Assembly: GCA_001735895.1 (NCBI GenBank)
Contig: DS021198.1
Location: 875,363-912,556, forward strand
DNA: 37,194 bases
Origin: Olavius algarvensis Gamma 3 endosymbiont
Lineage (GTDB): Bacteria > Pseudomonadota > Gammaproteobacteria > GCA-001735895
Reading direction: 5' to 3'
Shown one piece after another: positions 16,589-25,166 of the stretch (the first letter of the stretch is position 1; every line of letters begins with the position of its first letter). Both the position numbers and the translations under genes were made by a program. The notes below the pieces were generated by a model. That model was not told the DNA's origin, did not search any database, and saw only the letters and a program-made list of their open reading frames with translations.

Positions 16589-18418
16589 ATGAGTTATCAG
16601 GTACTAGCGCGCAAATGGCGGCCGGCCAATTTCCAGCAAATGGTCGGTCAGGAGCACGTATTACAGGCATTGGTCAATGCGCTCGACAGTAATCGACTGC
16701 ATCATGCTTATCTGTTTACCGGCACCCGCGGGGTCGGTAAAACGACGATTGCGCGTATTTTTGCCAAGTCGCTCAACTGTGATGAGGGTATAGTTTCGCA
16801 ACCCTGCGGCAGCTGCTCTTCCTGTCTCGAGATCGATGAAGGCCGCAGTGTCGATTTAATCGAAATCGACGCCGCCTCGCGCACCGGGGTTGACGATATG
16901 CGCGAGCTGCTGGACAACGTGCAATATGCGCCCACCCGCAGCCGCTTCAAGATCTACCTGATCGACGAAGTACACATGTTGTCCAGGCATAGCTTTAACG
17001 CCTTGCTGAAAACTCTCGAAGAACCGCCGCCACACGTAAAATTTTTGTTGGCCACCACCGATCCGCAAAAGGTTCCGGTGACCGTTTTGTCGCGCTGCCT
17101 GCAATTCAATCTGAAGCGCATGTCCCGCTCGCAGATATTGTCACAATTGACGTTCCTAACCGAGCAGGAAGCGGTGGCAGCGGATGCGGCGGCCCTCGCG
17201 CAACTGGCGGGCGCAGCGGACGGCAGCATGCGAGACGCCTTAAGCCTGCTGGACCAGGCGATTGGCTACGGTGGCGGCGCGGTCAAACAGGCCGCGGTCG
17301 AATCGATGCTGGGCTCGATATCGCGGGATTACCTGCGGCGTTTATTCGACGCCCTGGAACAGCAACATGCGGCAAACCTGTTGCGCGCGGCGCGCGCGAT
17401 TGTCGAACACAATCCCGACTATCAGCGGGTCTGCGCTGAAATCCTGAGCCTGTTGCAGCAGGTCGCGCTGTATCAGCGCGACGCAGCGCTGATTGACGAA
17501 ACCCATTTGCCGCTCGAATTATTACAGCAGTACAGCGCGGCCTGGTCGCCCGAAGAAGTCCAGCTGTATTACCAGATCATATTGCAGGGTCGGCATGATT
17601 TGCAGATCAGTCCGGATGAAGCGGCCGGATTCGAGATGCTGATGTTACGCCTGATCGCTTTTTCGCCGGTAGCGGAATCGACGCTCGTGGCGGACCCGGT
17701 AAAAAAAAAGCCTGAACTAGATTCGACGCGGCATCCTGCTCCAGAACCAGCGTCGATATCAAAACCGGCGGCAGTCAGCGCCGACCCGACGCCGGTCGGG
17801 AATGCGCGCACGATCGCTGGAGGAGTGGAATCGCTGACCGAGCCGGCGGCAGTCGAGCAATCCGCCTCCCCGATCGGTCCCGAAGCAGCGGTACGACCCG
17901 CATCCAGGTTTAATCCCGAAGTTCCCGGCCACGACGCCTCTGCGGCGACTCCGACGCTCGCGGAGTTACCCGAGGACCCGGATGTAAACGTAGTCCCGCA
18001 AGCGGTTCAAGCCAGTGGCGCGGCGCCGGCGGCTTTGGACTGGTCCGGTCTCGCCTACCGTCTGGGGCTGGTCGGTTTGGCACAGGAAATCGTTGCCAAT
18101 AGCCTGCTCGAATCCTGTCGGGAGGGTAAGCTGAAACTGGGGCTGCTGCCGGAGATCCATGAACTTGCCAACTCCCAAATCGAATCCGAAATAAGGCAGG
18201 CCCTGGAACAAAAACTTGAGGTATCATTGCAACTGGAACTGATCGCCAGGGATACGCTCCGCGGAGAAACTCCTCTGCAAGCAAAGCTACGGCGGCTGGA
18301 GCAGGAACGGCTCGCAGCTATCGAGGCGATCAGGGAAGATGCGGCGGTGTGCAAATTACAGCAGGTTTTTGCCGCCGAACTCGACGAACAAAGCGTGGTC
18401 AAGATCGACAATACTTAG
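16589..18418 (+). CDS. dnaX: DNA polymerase III tau subunit (and gamma by frameshift)
   Basis: 609 residues. AAA+ clamp-loader ATPase: Walker A GTRGVGKT (45-52), zinc cysteines C64, C73, C76 and C79, Walker B LIDEVHMLS, and the SRC motif in VLSRCLQF. The domain III collar runs to about 365, then a Pro/Ala/Ser-rich linker (about 375-480), then the tau-specific C-terminus that in the family contacts the polymerase and helicase. A nine-A run at codons 371-374 would allow a -1 slip giving a short gamma form of about 375 residues. The ATG at 16589 follows the 4.5S terminator closely and lacks a strong ribosome site. First gene of the classical dnaX-ybaB-recR cluster. Confidence 0.97.
   Translation: MSYQVLARKWRPANFQQMVGQEHVLQALVNALDSNRLHHAYLFTGTRGVGKTTIARIFAKSLNCDEGIVSQPCGSCSSCLEIDEGRSVDLIEIDAASRTGVDDMRELLDNVQYAPTRSRFKIYLIDEVHMLSRHSFNALLKTLEEPPPHVKFLLATTDPQKVPVTVLSRCLQFNLKRMSRSQILSQLTFLTEQEAVAADAAALAQLAGAADGSMRDALSLLDQAIGYGGGAVKQAAVESMLGSISRDYLRRLFDALEQQHAANLLRAARAIVEHNPDYQRVCAEILSLLQQVALYQRDAALIDETHLPLELLQQYSAAWSPEEVQLYYQIILQGRHDLQISPDEAAGFEMLMLRLIAFSPVAESTLVADPVKKKPELDSTRHPAPEPASISKPAAVSADPTPVGNARTIAGGVESLTEPAAVEQSASPIGPEAAVRPASRFNPEVPGHDASAATPTLAELPEDPDVNVVPQAVQASGAAPAALDWSGLAYRLGLVGLAQEIVANSLLESCREGKLKLGLLPEIHELANSQIESEIRQALEQKLEVSLQLELIARDTLRGETPLQAKLRRLEQERLAAIEAIREDAAVCKLQQVFAAELDEQSVVKIDNT
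17701..17715 (+). promoter_or_regulatory. Programmed -1 frameshift site in dnaX
   Basis: The frame reads GTA AAA AAA AAG CCT GAA. Slipping back one base on A-AAA-AAG gives AAA AAA GCC TGA, so the stop at 17713-17715 comes two codons after the slip. Stem TCGACGC (17723-17729) with GCGTCGA (17750-17756) may stimulate. Same logic as gamma production in Escherichia coli. Confidence 0.8.
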
Positions 18419-18437
18419 GAAATGATGAGGTAAAGTG

Positions 18438-18761
18438 ATGAAAGGCGCCCTCGGTGACATGATGAAAAAAGCGCAGGAAATGCAGGAAAACATGCAAAAA
18501 GCGCAAGCTGAACTCGCCCACCGGGAAGTGACCGGCGAAGCCGGCGGCGGCATGGTCAAGGTTGTCATGCGCGGCACCCACGAAGTCAATCGCGTTACTA
18601 TCGACCCGAGCCTGATCGAAGAAGACCTCGAGATGCTGGAAGACCTGGTGGCAGCCGCCATCAATGATGCCGTGCACAAGGTGGGAAAAGCGAATCAGGC
18701 GGCGATGCAGGAAATGACGGCAGGACTGAATTTACCGCCCGGTTTCAAACTGCCTTTCTAA
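18438..18761 (+). CDS. ybaB: YbaB/EbfC family nucleoid-associated protein
   Basis: 107 residues from the ATG at 18438. An in-frame GTG one codon earlier is possible, but GAGG at 18427-18430 is better spaced for the ATG. Family hallmarks are the N-terminal helix [49 protein letters not shown] and the C-terminal LPPGFKLPF. YbaB forms tweezer-like dimers that bind DNA. It is the usual partner between dnaX and recR. Confidence 0.96.
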   Translation: MKGALGDMMKKAQEMQENMQKAQAELAHREVTGEAGGGMVKVVMRGTHEVNRVTIDPSLIEEDLEMLEDLVAAAINDAVHKVGKANQAAMQEMTAGLNLPPGFKLPF

Positions 18762-18764
18762 GCG

Positions 18765-19361
18765 ATGTCATCCTCCAGTCTGGACGCTATGATCGCGGCC
18801 TTGAAATGCCTGCCCGGGATAGGGCAAAAGTCGGCGCAGCGCATGGCGCTGCATTTACTCGAGCGTGATCAGCCCGCCGCCAAGCGTATCGCGGAGACCA
18901 TAACCCATGCGCTGGAGACCGTTAGGCACTGTCGCCAATGCCGTAATTTTTCCGATACCGACTTATGCGAAATATGCCACGATGACAGGCGTGAGCAGCA
19001 GACTATCTGTGTCGTCGAAACACCGGCCGATGTGCTCGCGGTCGAATCTTCGGCGGCCTATCGAGGCAGATATTTCGTGTTACAGGGACGCCTGTCGCCA
19101 TTGGATGGTTTCGGCCCCGGGCAACTGGGTCTGGAGGAACTCGAGCAGCAACTGAGTCAGGGTGGCGTCAAGGAAGTTATTCTTGCTACCAGCGCCACCG
19201 TGGAAGGCGATATCACCGCTCAATATATCGCCGACATGGCTGCCCGCCACCAAACCATCAGCAGTCGGCTGGCGCGCGGTATCCCGCTCGGAGGTGAGCT
19301 CGAGTTTGTCGATGGCGGCACCTTGTCTAGGGCATTGTCCGGTCGCGAGCAGATTGATTAG
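18765..19361 (+). CDS. recR: Recombination mediator protein RecR
   Basis: 198 residues. Order of parts: helix-hairpin-helix LPGIGQKSAQRMALHLL (about 16-33), the C4 zinc finger C56, C59, C68 and C71, the Toprim domain (about 79-175, with VVETPADVLAVE), and a C-terminal Walker-B-like part. RecR with RecO or RecF loads RecA on gapped DNA. It starts three bases after the ybaB stop and shares its transcript. Confidence 0.97.
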   Translation: MSSSSLDAMIAALKCLPGIGQKSAQRMALHLLERDQPAAKRIAETITHALETVRHCRQCRNFSDTDLCEICHDDRREQQTICVVETPADVLAVESSAAYRGRYFVLQGRLSPLDGFGPGQLGLEELEQQLSQGGVKEVILATSATVEGDITAQYIADMAARHQTISSRLARGIPLGGELEFVDGGTLSRALSGREQID

Positions 19362-19385
19362 CATCAAAGTCTATAGAGGAAACCT

Positions 19386-19733
19386 ATGTCGGAAACTTTG
19401 TTTACCAAGATTATAAAGCGCGAACTACCCGCTGATATCGTTTATGAAGACGATGCAGTGATCGCGATTCGCGATATCAATCCACAGGCGCCGACCCATG
19501 TGTTGATTATCCCCAAGGAGGAGATCGCGACGGTTAATGATATCCGCCCCGAGCAAGCCGAATTGATCGGTAAATTGGTATTGACCGCACAAAAGATCGC
19601 TGCCGAAGAGGGTATCGCCGAGGACGGTTATCGGCTAGTTATCAACTGCAATCGCCACGGCTGCCAGGAAGTGTTCCATCTGCATATGCACCTGGTCGGC
19701 GGCCGGCAGCTGCGCGGAATCTCGGCCGGCTAA
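19386..19733 (+). CDS. hinT: HIT-family purine nucleoside phosphoramidase
   Basis: 115 residues. The histidine triad is H98-L-H100-M-H102 in [11 protein letters not shown], and the N-terminal part [18 protein letters not shown] is typical of HinT. These enzymes hydrolyse adenosine 5'-phosphoramidates, including aminoacyl-AMP from lysyl-tRNA synthetase. Ribosome site GAGGAA lies before the ATG. The 3' end overlaps the convergent rsgA by four bases. Confidence 0.94.
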   Translation: MSETLFTKIIKRELPADIVYEDDAVIAIRDINPQAPTHVLIIPKEEIATVNDIRPEQAELIGKLVLTAQKIAAEEGIAEDGYRLVINCNRHGCQEVFHLHMHLVGGRQLRGISAG

Positions 19734-20683
19734 CTAGCAGCCTGTTCCAGCATCTTAAGATAATTTTGATAGCGGGATTCGGCGATTGCGCCGGTGCCGG
19801 CGGCGGTGATGACCGCACAATGCGGTTCGTTGCGGTGCCGGCAATTGTGGAAGCGGCATTGACCGGCCAATTCCCGGATTTCTCTGAAGCCATTTGCCAG
19901 CGGGCTGGTGTTATCGATGAACGGGCTGAATCCGCGGACGCCGGGTGTGTCGATTAAATCCCCTCCGCCCGGCAAGTGATATAAGCGACTGGCGCGGGTA
20001 GTGTGACGACCTTCTTCGTTGGCCTCGGATATGCTTGCGATTTTGATTTTCTCGCGCGGCAGCAACCAGCTGGTCAACGACGATTTCCCGACTCCGGAAA
20101 CACCGCTCAGTACCGACACCTGGTCCGCTAAAAGCGCCTTGAACTGCTCCATCCCGACGCCGGTTTTGACGCTGGTTTCGATCAGTTGGTATCCCAGTGC
20201 CGGATAGATGTGCCGCAGTCCGAATGGATCTTGCCGTGCACCGGCAAGGTCGATTTTATTGAGCAGGATACAGGCTTCAATCTGCTGCTGCGCGGCCGAC
20301 AACAGGTATTGATCGAGCAGATACAAATTGGGTTCGGGGGAGGTTGCCAAACAGATGAACAACTGAGAGACATTTGCCGCGACCACTCGATTCTGTCCGA
20401 AACCGTCGACGCGCTGCAGCAGGTTATCTCTGTCGAGTATGCCGATCACCCGATATTCCGGCAGCGTGGTGGTTTCGATGACTACCCGATCCCCGCAAAC
20501 GATGGTCCCGAGATTGGATTTGATCTTGCACTCGACCGTGGTCGCGTCTTCGAGTTCGACCAGAATTTGACCTCCTCGGTGGGACACCACCAGCCCCTGT
20601 CGATGTGCATCGCTCTCCGAGCTGGCGTTTTGAACCGCCTGGATTCGTTTCCTTTGCTGTTGGCTAAGCCGACGCTTGGCCAT
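19730..20683 (-). CDS. rsgA: Ribosome small subunit-dependent GTPase A
   Basis: 317 residues. The G motifs are circularly permuted, as in RsgA: G4 NKID (142-145) precedes the P-loop GVSGVGKS (194-201) and G3 DTPGVR (245-250). N-terminal OB-like part about 30-100. Zinc site C276, C281, H283 and C289. RsgA helps late maturation of the 30S subunit and releases RbfA. In many Gammaproteobacteria it neighbours orn, which here lies beyond the M48 gene. Confidence 0.97.
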   Translation of the reverse strand: MAKRRLSQQQRKRIQAVQNASSESDAHRQGLVVSHRGGQILVELEDATTVECKIKSNLGTIVCGDRVVIETTTLPEYRVIGILDRDNLLQRVDGFGQNRVVAANVSQLFICLATSPEPNLYLLDQYLLSAAQQQIEACILLNKIDLAGARQDPFGLRHIYPALGYQLIETSVKTGVGMEQFKALLADQVSVLSGVSGVGKSSLTSWLLPREKIKIASISEANEEGRHTTRASRLYHLPGGGDLIDTPGVRGFSPFIDNTSPLANGFREIRELAGQCRFHNCRHRNEPHCAVITAAGTGAIAESRYQNYLKMLEQAAS

Positions 20684-20726
20684 GGGGATGGTTAATCATA
20701 AAGGCGGCGTCGGGCGAAAAACCGGC

Positions 20727-21986
20727 TTAAGCGGACGATCCGTCCGCGGCAATGGTTTCGAGGTGATTGATGCGGATCGTGGCCGGTGGATGCGAATCGT
20801 AGAACATCGAGTGGATTGGATCGGGCGTCAAGGTACTAGCGTTATCGCGATATAGGCTGACCAGTGCCGATATCAGAGCCTTGTAGTTACTATTGAAATG
20901 CGCAAATTCATCGGCCTCGAATTCGTGTTTGCGCGATAACGCCGAAAACAGAGGGCTTACGAAGTAGACGAACACCGGCATGATCATCATGAATAGCAAC
21001 AGCGCGGCGTGCGTCGAGGCCGCGTCCACCCCCAGTGAATGGTAAAACCACGCGGAAGACATCAACCAGGCGAGTATTGCGAACGCGGCCAGGGACATGA
21101 CGCTGGATAGTAATAGCGATTTCTTGATGTGGTTGCGTTTGAAGTGTCCGAGCTCGTGTGCCAGCACCGCTTCGACTTCATCTTCGGAAAGCGACTCCAG
21201 TAGCGTGTCAAAGAAAACGATACGCTTGTTACGGCCGAAGCCGGTGAAATAGGCATTGCCGTGCGACGATCGCCGGGAGCCGTCGACCACGAATACACCC
21301 TGGCTTTGAAAACCGCAACGTTGCAACAGATTTTCGATACGGGTTCGCAGCGCCGCATCCTGCAACGGGCTGAACTTGTTGAACAAGGGTGCGATAAAAG
21401 CCGGGCAGGCCCAGATCATGACGAGGCTGAAACTCATCCACACCAGCCAGGCATAGAGCCACCAGTTTGCGCCGGACTGATTCATTAACCCGAGTATTGC
21501 CGCTAGCAGCGGGATCCCGAGGGCGGTCACCAGCAGTGCCGATTTAATCAAATCTTGCAACCAGGTTTGCCAGCTTGTCTGGTTGAAACCGAATCGTTCC
21601 TCGATGACGAAGGTGTGATATAGCGAAAACGGTAAATTCAGGATCGAAGACATCAAGAGCACTGAAAATATCACCGCAATTCCGCTGATCAGCGCACCGA
21701 ATTCGTAACCCGACCACCATTGGTCGATCAGATTAATGCCGCCGCCGACCGTCCACAGCAGCAGCAACAGCGTTTCCCAGGCTAGAGAAATCCGGCCCAC
21801 TCGTAATTTGGCGCAGCTGTAATTGGCGGCACGCTGGTGATCCTCGAGCGCGATCTTGCCGGCAAAGGCCGCCGGCACCCGGGTATAGTGTGACCGGATA
21901 TGGCTGATCTGGCGTTGACTAAGCCACAAACCTACGAGTACCGAGGCGGCAACGAAACTCAGAAAAATTGTGGTGAATAAATGCAT
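20727..21986 (-). CDS. Ste24-type M48 membrane metalloprotease
   Basis: 419 residues with several membrane helices. The zinc motif HELGH is at 277-281 and the third ligand is the glutamate in KHEFEADEFA near 355. The N-terminal half matches the CAAX-protease-1 N-terminal region (FGFNQTSWQTWLQDLIKS, a known block). Bacterial members act in membrane protein quality control; they have no prenylated substrates. Same strand as rsgA and 43 bases upstream of it, so probably one transcript. Divergent from orn with about 60 bases between the ATGs. Confidence 0.93.
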   Translation of the reverse strand: MHLFTTIFLSFVAASVLVGLWLSQRQISHIRSHYTRVPAAFAGKIALEDHQRAANYSCAKLRVGRISLAWETLLLLLWTVGGGINLIDQWWSGYEFGALISGIAVIFSVLLMSSILNLPFSLYHTFVIEERFGFNQTSWQTWLQDLIKSALLVTALGIPLLAAILGLMNQSGANWWLYAWLVWMSFSLVMIWACPAFIAPLFNKFSPLQDAALRTRIENLLQRCGFQSQGVFVVDGSRRSSHGNAYFTGFGRNKRIVFFDTLLESLSEDEVEAVLAHELGHFKRNHIKKSLLLSSVMSLAAFAILAWLMSSAWFYHSLGVDAASTHAALLLFMMIMPVFVYFVSPLFSALSRKHEFEADEFAHFNSNYKALISALVSLYRDNASTLTPDPIHSMFYDSHPPATIRINHLETIAADGSSA

Positions 21987-22063
21987 TCAACTACCAGACA
22001 TCAAAAACTTGCTATAGTTTAGCGCATATCGCGGTCATATAAACCATGGAGGCCATGACGATA

Positions 22064-22603
22064 ATGCACGACGATAATCTGATCTGGATTGATCTCGAAA
22101 TGACCGGCCTGAATCCCCAACAGGACCAAATCATCGAGATAGCGACCGTGGTCACCGACGCCAGGCTTGGCCTGTTGGCGCAGGGTCCGGTCATCGCAAT
22201 TCATCATCCGTCATCCGTCATGAATGCAATGGATGAATGGAATACCAGTCATCATGGCAGCTCGGGGCTTACCGAAAGAGTCAGGCAGAGTACCACTAGC
22301 ACGGCCGATGCCGAGCGCGAAACCCTCGCTTTTCTGCGCCAGTACGTGCTTCCCGGAAAATCACCGATGTGCGGCAACAGTATTTGCCAAGATCGCCGCT
22401 TCATGGCGCGCCTGATGCCGGAATTGGAAGAGTTTTTTCACTACCGCAACCTCGACGTCAGTACCCTCAAGGAGTTGGCGCGCTTGTGGAAACCCGAGTT
22501 GGCGGCGGGCTTTGTTAAAAAAGGCGCGCATCTGGCGCTGGACGATATTCTCGAATCGATCGATGAGTTGAAGTATTACCGTGAGCACTTTATTCGGTCT
22601 TGA
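22064..22603 (+). CDS. orn: Oligoribonuclease
   Basis: 179 residues from the ATG at 22064. Earlier in-frame ATGs at 22046 and 22055 exist, but GGAGG at 22048-22052 lies between or too near them and best serves 22064. DEDDh exonuclease signature: D10 and E12 in [21 protein letters not shown], and [10 protein letters not shown]-like [16 protein letters not shown], ending with YYREHF. Orn degrades 2- to 5-mer RNAs and the pGpG left from cyclic di-GMP breakdown, so it may finish what the HD-GYP protein starts. Overlaps the convergent small gene by 14 bases. Confidence 0.95.
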   Translation: MHDDNLIWIDLEMTGLNPQQDQIIEIATVVTDARLGLLAQGPVIAIHHPSSVMNAMDEWNTSHHGSSGLTERVRQSTTSTADAERETLAFLRQYVLPGKSPMCGNSICQDRRFMARLMPELEEFFHYRNLDVSTLKELARLWKPELAAGFVKKGAHLALDDILESIDELKYYREHFIRS

Positions 22604-22931
22604 GTTGGGCGTCCGCGGCCTGGTAACCCTGTTCGTGGGTTTCTATAATCAGCTTTAACAGCGGCCAGAAAGGTACCGCGCGGTGATCTATAGCGCGCAG
22701 GTTTTGCAGGAAATTCATCCAGTCGCCCTGTCCGGGTTGATAGCGATCGTCGTTGAGGGCCGCGAGCAGCTCGGTCAGCCCGACGGAAACCGGTTCGACG
22801 ATAATGCTCGATTCACCCTTAAATTCTTCGTCATACTCGATCGCGGCACGTAAATCCTCGACTTCATCGAGCGCCTGGTTAATGATTTCAAGCAATTCGT
22901 CGGCACTGCATGCCCGGGTCCTGGATGCCAT
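22590..22931 (-). CDS. Conserved small protein of unknown function
   Basis: 113 residues, acidic, no signal peptide or membrane segment, mostly predicted helical ([22 protein letters not shown]). The start has a good ribosome site (GGAGAAG, five bases before the ATG). It reminds me of short Gammaproteobacterial proteins labelled, probably wrongly, as general secretion pathway protein GspF; I cannot confirm this. Its 3' end overlaps orn by 14 bases and its 5' side faces the sigma28 promoter of the stator operon. Confidence 0.7.
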   Translation of the reverse strand: MASRTRACSADELLEIINQALDEVEDLRAAIEYDEEFKGESSIIVEPVSVGLTELLAALNDDRYQPGQGDWMNFLQNLRAIDHRAVPFWPLLKLIIETHEQGYQAADAQLKTE

Positions 22932-23030
22932 TATCTTCTCCGTCGCTAAACGCTAAAAGTATCGCATCGTCGTCAGTTTAAATCAAAGCGCTAAGCAGCG
23001 CGCTGTCGCATCGTAACGCGGCATTGCTTT

Positions 23031-23057
23031 TAAAGATTCGGGACCTGTTGCCGATCA
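23031..23057 (+). promoter_or_regulatory. Sigma28 (FliA) promoter of the stator operon
   Basis: TAAAGATT (23031-23038), 11 bases, then GCCGATCA (23050-23057). The consensus is TAAAGTTT-N11-GCCGATAA, so 14 of 16 positions match with exact spacing. It lies about 38 bases before the ATG at 23096. Confidence 0.8.
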
Positions 23058-23095
23058 ATAGGGCGACACTGTTTACGCTGTACTGCTGGAGCATT

Positions 23096-23869
23096 ATGGA
23101 TCTTGCCTCGTTAATCGGCATTATTTCCGGTATTGGCCTTATCGTTTCCGCGATTATTCTCGGCGGCGATGTGCACAATTTCTTAAACCTGCCGGGACTG
23201 ATGATCGTCATGGGTGGCACTATGGCGGCGACTTTGCTGACGTTCCAGTTCAGGGATGTTCTGACCGCTTTCAAAAGCGCTTACTTCGTGTTTTCGTCGC
23301 CGAAACAGGATTCGCAGGATTTGATCAATACTATGATCAAACTCGGTACCATCAGTCGCCGCAAGGGTTTGCTCAGTTTGATGGATGTTAAGACCAATTC
23401 GCCGTTCCTGAAGCGGGTATGCACCCTGATCGCCGACGCAGCCGACGAAGAGACGCTGCGCAGCGCGATGCGTACCGAAATCGAATCGATGCAAATGCGC
23501 CACTATATCGTACAGGACGTGTTTCGTAAGATGGCGATGTATGCACCGTCGTTTGGCATGCTTGGCACGCTAATTGGCTTGATCCAGATGTTATCGTTGC
23601 TGGCCAGCCCGGACAATCTTGGGCCGGCGATGGCGATTGCACTGCTGACCACGTTTTATGGAACCCTGTTATCGACGGCGATATTTTTGCCTATCGCCGG
23701 CAAACTGCGATCCAGGACGCTGGCGGAGGTCATGAACTTCGAGATTATTTTTCAGGGCGCGGTCAGCATATTGCAGGACAATAATCCGCTTTCGGTGTAT
23801 GAAAAGCTATCTTCGTTCGTGCCGGCTAAGCAACGCAAACCGATGCAGAAACTGCGGGAACGGAGCTGA
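23096..23869 (+). CDS. motA: Flagellar motor stator protein MotA/PomA
   Basis: 257 residues from the ATG at 23096. A start at 23024 would lie upstream of the sigma28 promoter and is rejected; TGGAG precedes the chosen ATG, and MDLASLIGIISGIGLIV matches the family N-terminus. Four membrane helices (about 4-22, 31-50, 150-170 and 180-203), a charged cytoplasmic loop (about 55-145), and the proline-containing motif APSFGMLGTLIGLIQML with P151. MotA/PomA forms the pentameric ring around MotB that turns ion flow into torque. It resembles the PomA (sodium-type) branch by eye, but ion choice is not certain. Overlaps the next gene by one base. Confidence 0.93.
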   Translation: MDLASLIGIISGIGLIVSAIILGGDVHNFLNLPGLMIVMGGTMAATLLTFQFRDVLTAFKSAYFVFSSPKQDSQDLINTMIKLGTISRRKGLLSLMDVKTNSPFLKRVCTLIADAADEETLRSAMRTEIESMQMRHYIVQDVFRKMAMYAPSFGMLGTLIGLIQMLSLLASPDNLGPAMAIALLTTFYGTLLSTAIFLPIAGKLRSRTLAEVMNFEIIFQGAVSILQDNNPLSVYEKLSSFVPAKQRKPMQKLRERS

Positions 23870-24621
23870 TGTCGGCCAGATCACTGAGCGATATGTTCGA
23901 CGGTGAAGAAGGCGGCAGTGCCTGGGTTGTCACCTTTGCCGATATGATGACGCTGATTCTGGTGTTTTTCATACTGCTCTACACGCTCGCCGATTTCGAA
24001 GACAAGGCCTACAAGGCATTGGTTGAATCGGTGCAGGTTGTCGATGGCGAGGGCAGTCAGGTTAGCGTCATAGATTTCGCGACGCGCCAAGGCAGAAACC
24101 CGGAACCGCTAAAGGCGGTCGAGGATCTGCTGGGCATGAATCCGACTAGCGTCCCGACGACCAGCGCAAAACCGGCCCTGGTATCCGAAATGGACAGCAT
24201 GATCGAGCATTCGGACATCGCCGATAGCGTCGATCTGAGTTTTGACGGGGACCGGATCATTCTGCAAATTGACGGCCGCTATCTGTTCGCCTCGGGTCAA
24301 GTCGAGCTCAAAGATCGGGCCAGGTATATATTTGCCAATCTCGGGCAAATGTTTCGAGACCATGCCGATTATCGCATCGCGATTCGCGGCCATACCGACG
24401 ACCGTAATATCCAGACTTCCCGTTTTCCGTCAAACTGGGAATTGTCGGCGGTGCGCGCGACTACCGTGTTACGGTTTTTTATTGAACAGGGGATCGACCC
24501 GCTGCGCATGACGGCCACAGGTTATGCTGACTACCTGCCGCTGGTCGGCAACGACAATGTGGAAAACAGAGCCAGGAATCGGGGAGTCGAGTTTGTTCTG
24601 GAAAAAGAAAAAGACAATTGA
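23869..24621 (+). CDS. motB: Flagellar motor stator protein MotB/PomB
   Basis: 250 residues. A single membrane helix (about 19-41) holds the ion-binding aspartate D25 in FADMMTLILVFFILLYTLAD. After a plug/linker region (about 45-110), the OmpA-like peptidoglycan-binding domain (about 125-245) has IRGHTDDRN and NRGVEFVL. It anchors the stator to the cell wall and conducts H+ or Na+. The ATG overlaps the motA stop by one base (TGATG). The PilZ gene begins inside its last codons. Confidence 0.95.
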   Translation: MSARSLSDMFDGEEGGSAWVVTFADMMTLILVFFILLYTLADFEDKAYKALVESVQVVDGEGSQVSVIDFATRQGRNPEPLKAVEDLLGMNPTSVPTTSAKPALVSEMDSMIEHSDIADSVDLSFDGDRIILQIDGRYLFASGQVELKDRARYIFANLGQMFRDHADYRIAIRGHTDDRNIQTSRFPSNWELSAVRATTVLRFFIEQGIDPLRMTATGYADYLPLVGNDNVENRARNRGVEFVLEKEKDN

Positions 24622-24976
24622 TGTCGCGCTCGATGCGCGTTACAACGATAACCGCGAAGCCTACCGGATCGCCCCAGAAAGTGACCGTCCGGTAATCGTT
24701 TCGATTGCCGGCGAGAACTTCACAGCGCTTAATATCAGCGGCACCGGCATAGCGTTTCGCGCGACCAGCCTCGAGGTCGGCAAACGTACTTCGGCAATGA
24801 TACGACTGCCTAGCAACGCGCGCGTGTTTCCGGTGGTGCTCGAGGTGGTGGCAACACAGGACGATCTGTGTCGTTGCCGCTTCCGAGAAATCCACCAAAG
24901 TGCGGAAAATTTACTACACTCTTACATCCTGGAGCTGCAAAAATCAAAAATAAGACATATTCACGGTCTCGGTTGA
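24593..24976 (+). CDS. PilZ-domain protein, putative c-di-GMP effector of the motor
   Basis: 127 residues if it starts at TTG 24593, which is preceded by GGGGAG (24581-24586) at six bases spacing. No ATG or GTG exists in frame later before the domain, and the upstream ATG at 24524 would put a low-complexity shadow of motB on the N-terminus. The PilZ signature is complete: R-E-A-Y-R (RxxxR) and N-I-S-G-T-G ((D/N)xSxxG), followed by a beta barrel with SAMIRLP and a C-terminal helix. PilZ proteins bind cyclic di-GMP. Placed as third gene of the sigma28 stator operon, it may slow or reprogram the motor, as YcgR does. It overlaps motB by 29 bases. Confidence 0.85.
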   Translation: MFWKKKKTIDVALDARYNDNREAYRIAPESDRPVIVSIAGENFTALNISGTGIAFRATSLEVGKRTSAMIRLPSNARVFPVVLEVVATQDDLCRCRFREIHQSAENLLHSYILELQKSKIRHIHGLG

Positions 24977-25063
24977 TGCAATTCGGCAAATTTGTGCTAG
25001 TTTCTAGGGTATAGAAAGTTTCTGAGTTTTCAGGCGTTTATTGGGGCTTTCTATTGAATCGGA

Positions 25064-25092
25064 TTGATTTTCAGGCGGAAATCAGCCATTAT
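25064..25092 (+). promoter_or_regulatory. Possible lpxC promoter
   Basis: TTGATT (25064-25069), 17 bases, CATTAT (25087-25092) in the 190-base AT-rich gap before lpxC. A direct repeat TTTTCAGGCG occurs at 25027-25036 and 25068-25077, the second copy overlapping the -35 region. Weak by itself. Confidence 0.3.
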
Positions 25093-25166
25093 TTGCGGCT
25101 CGTTGGCGGTATAAAAACTACCAAAGCTAACTATCTGTTTTTATTCATATTATTTGGGGAGCGGTC

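Noticed and set aside
23024-23095. Longer N-terminus for MotA from ATG 23024
   Set aside because: The sigma28 promoter lies inside this stretch, and the family N-terminus begins at 23096.
24524-24592. Longer PilZ protein from ATG 24524
   Set aside because: The added residues are a shifted reading of motB and no ribosome site precedes that ATG; the TTG at 24593 has a good one.
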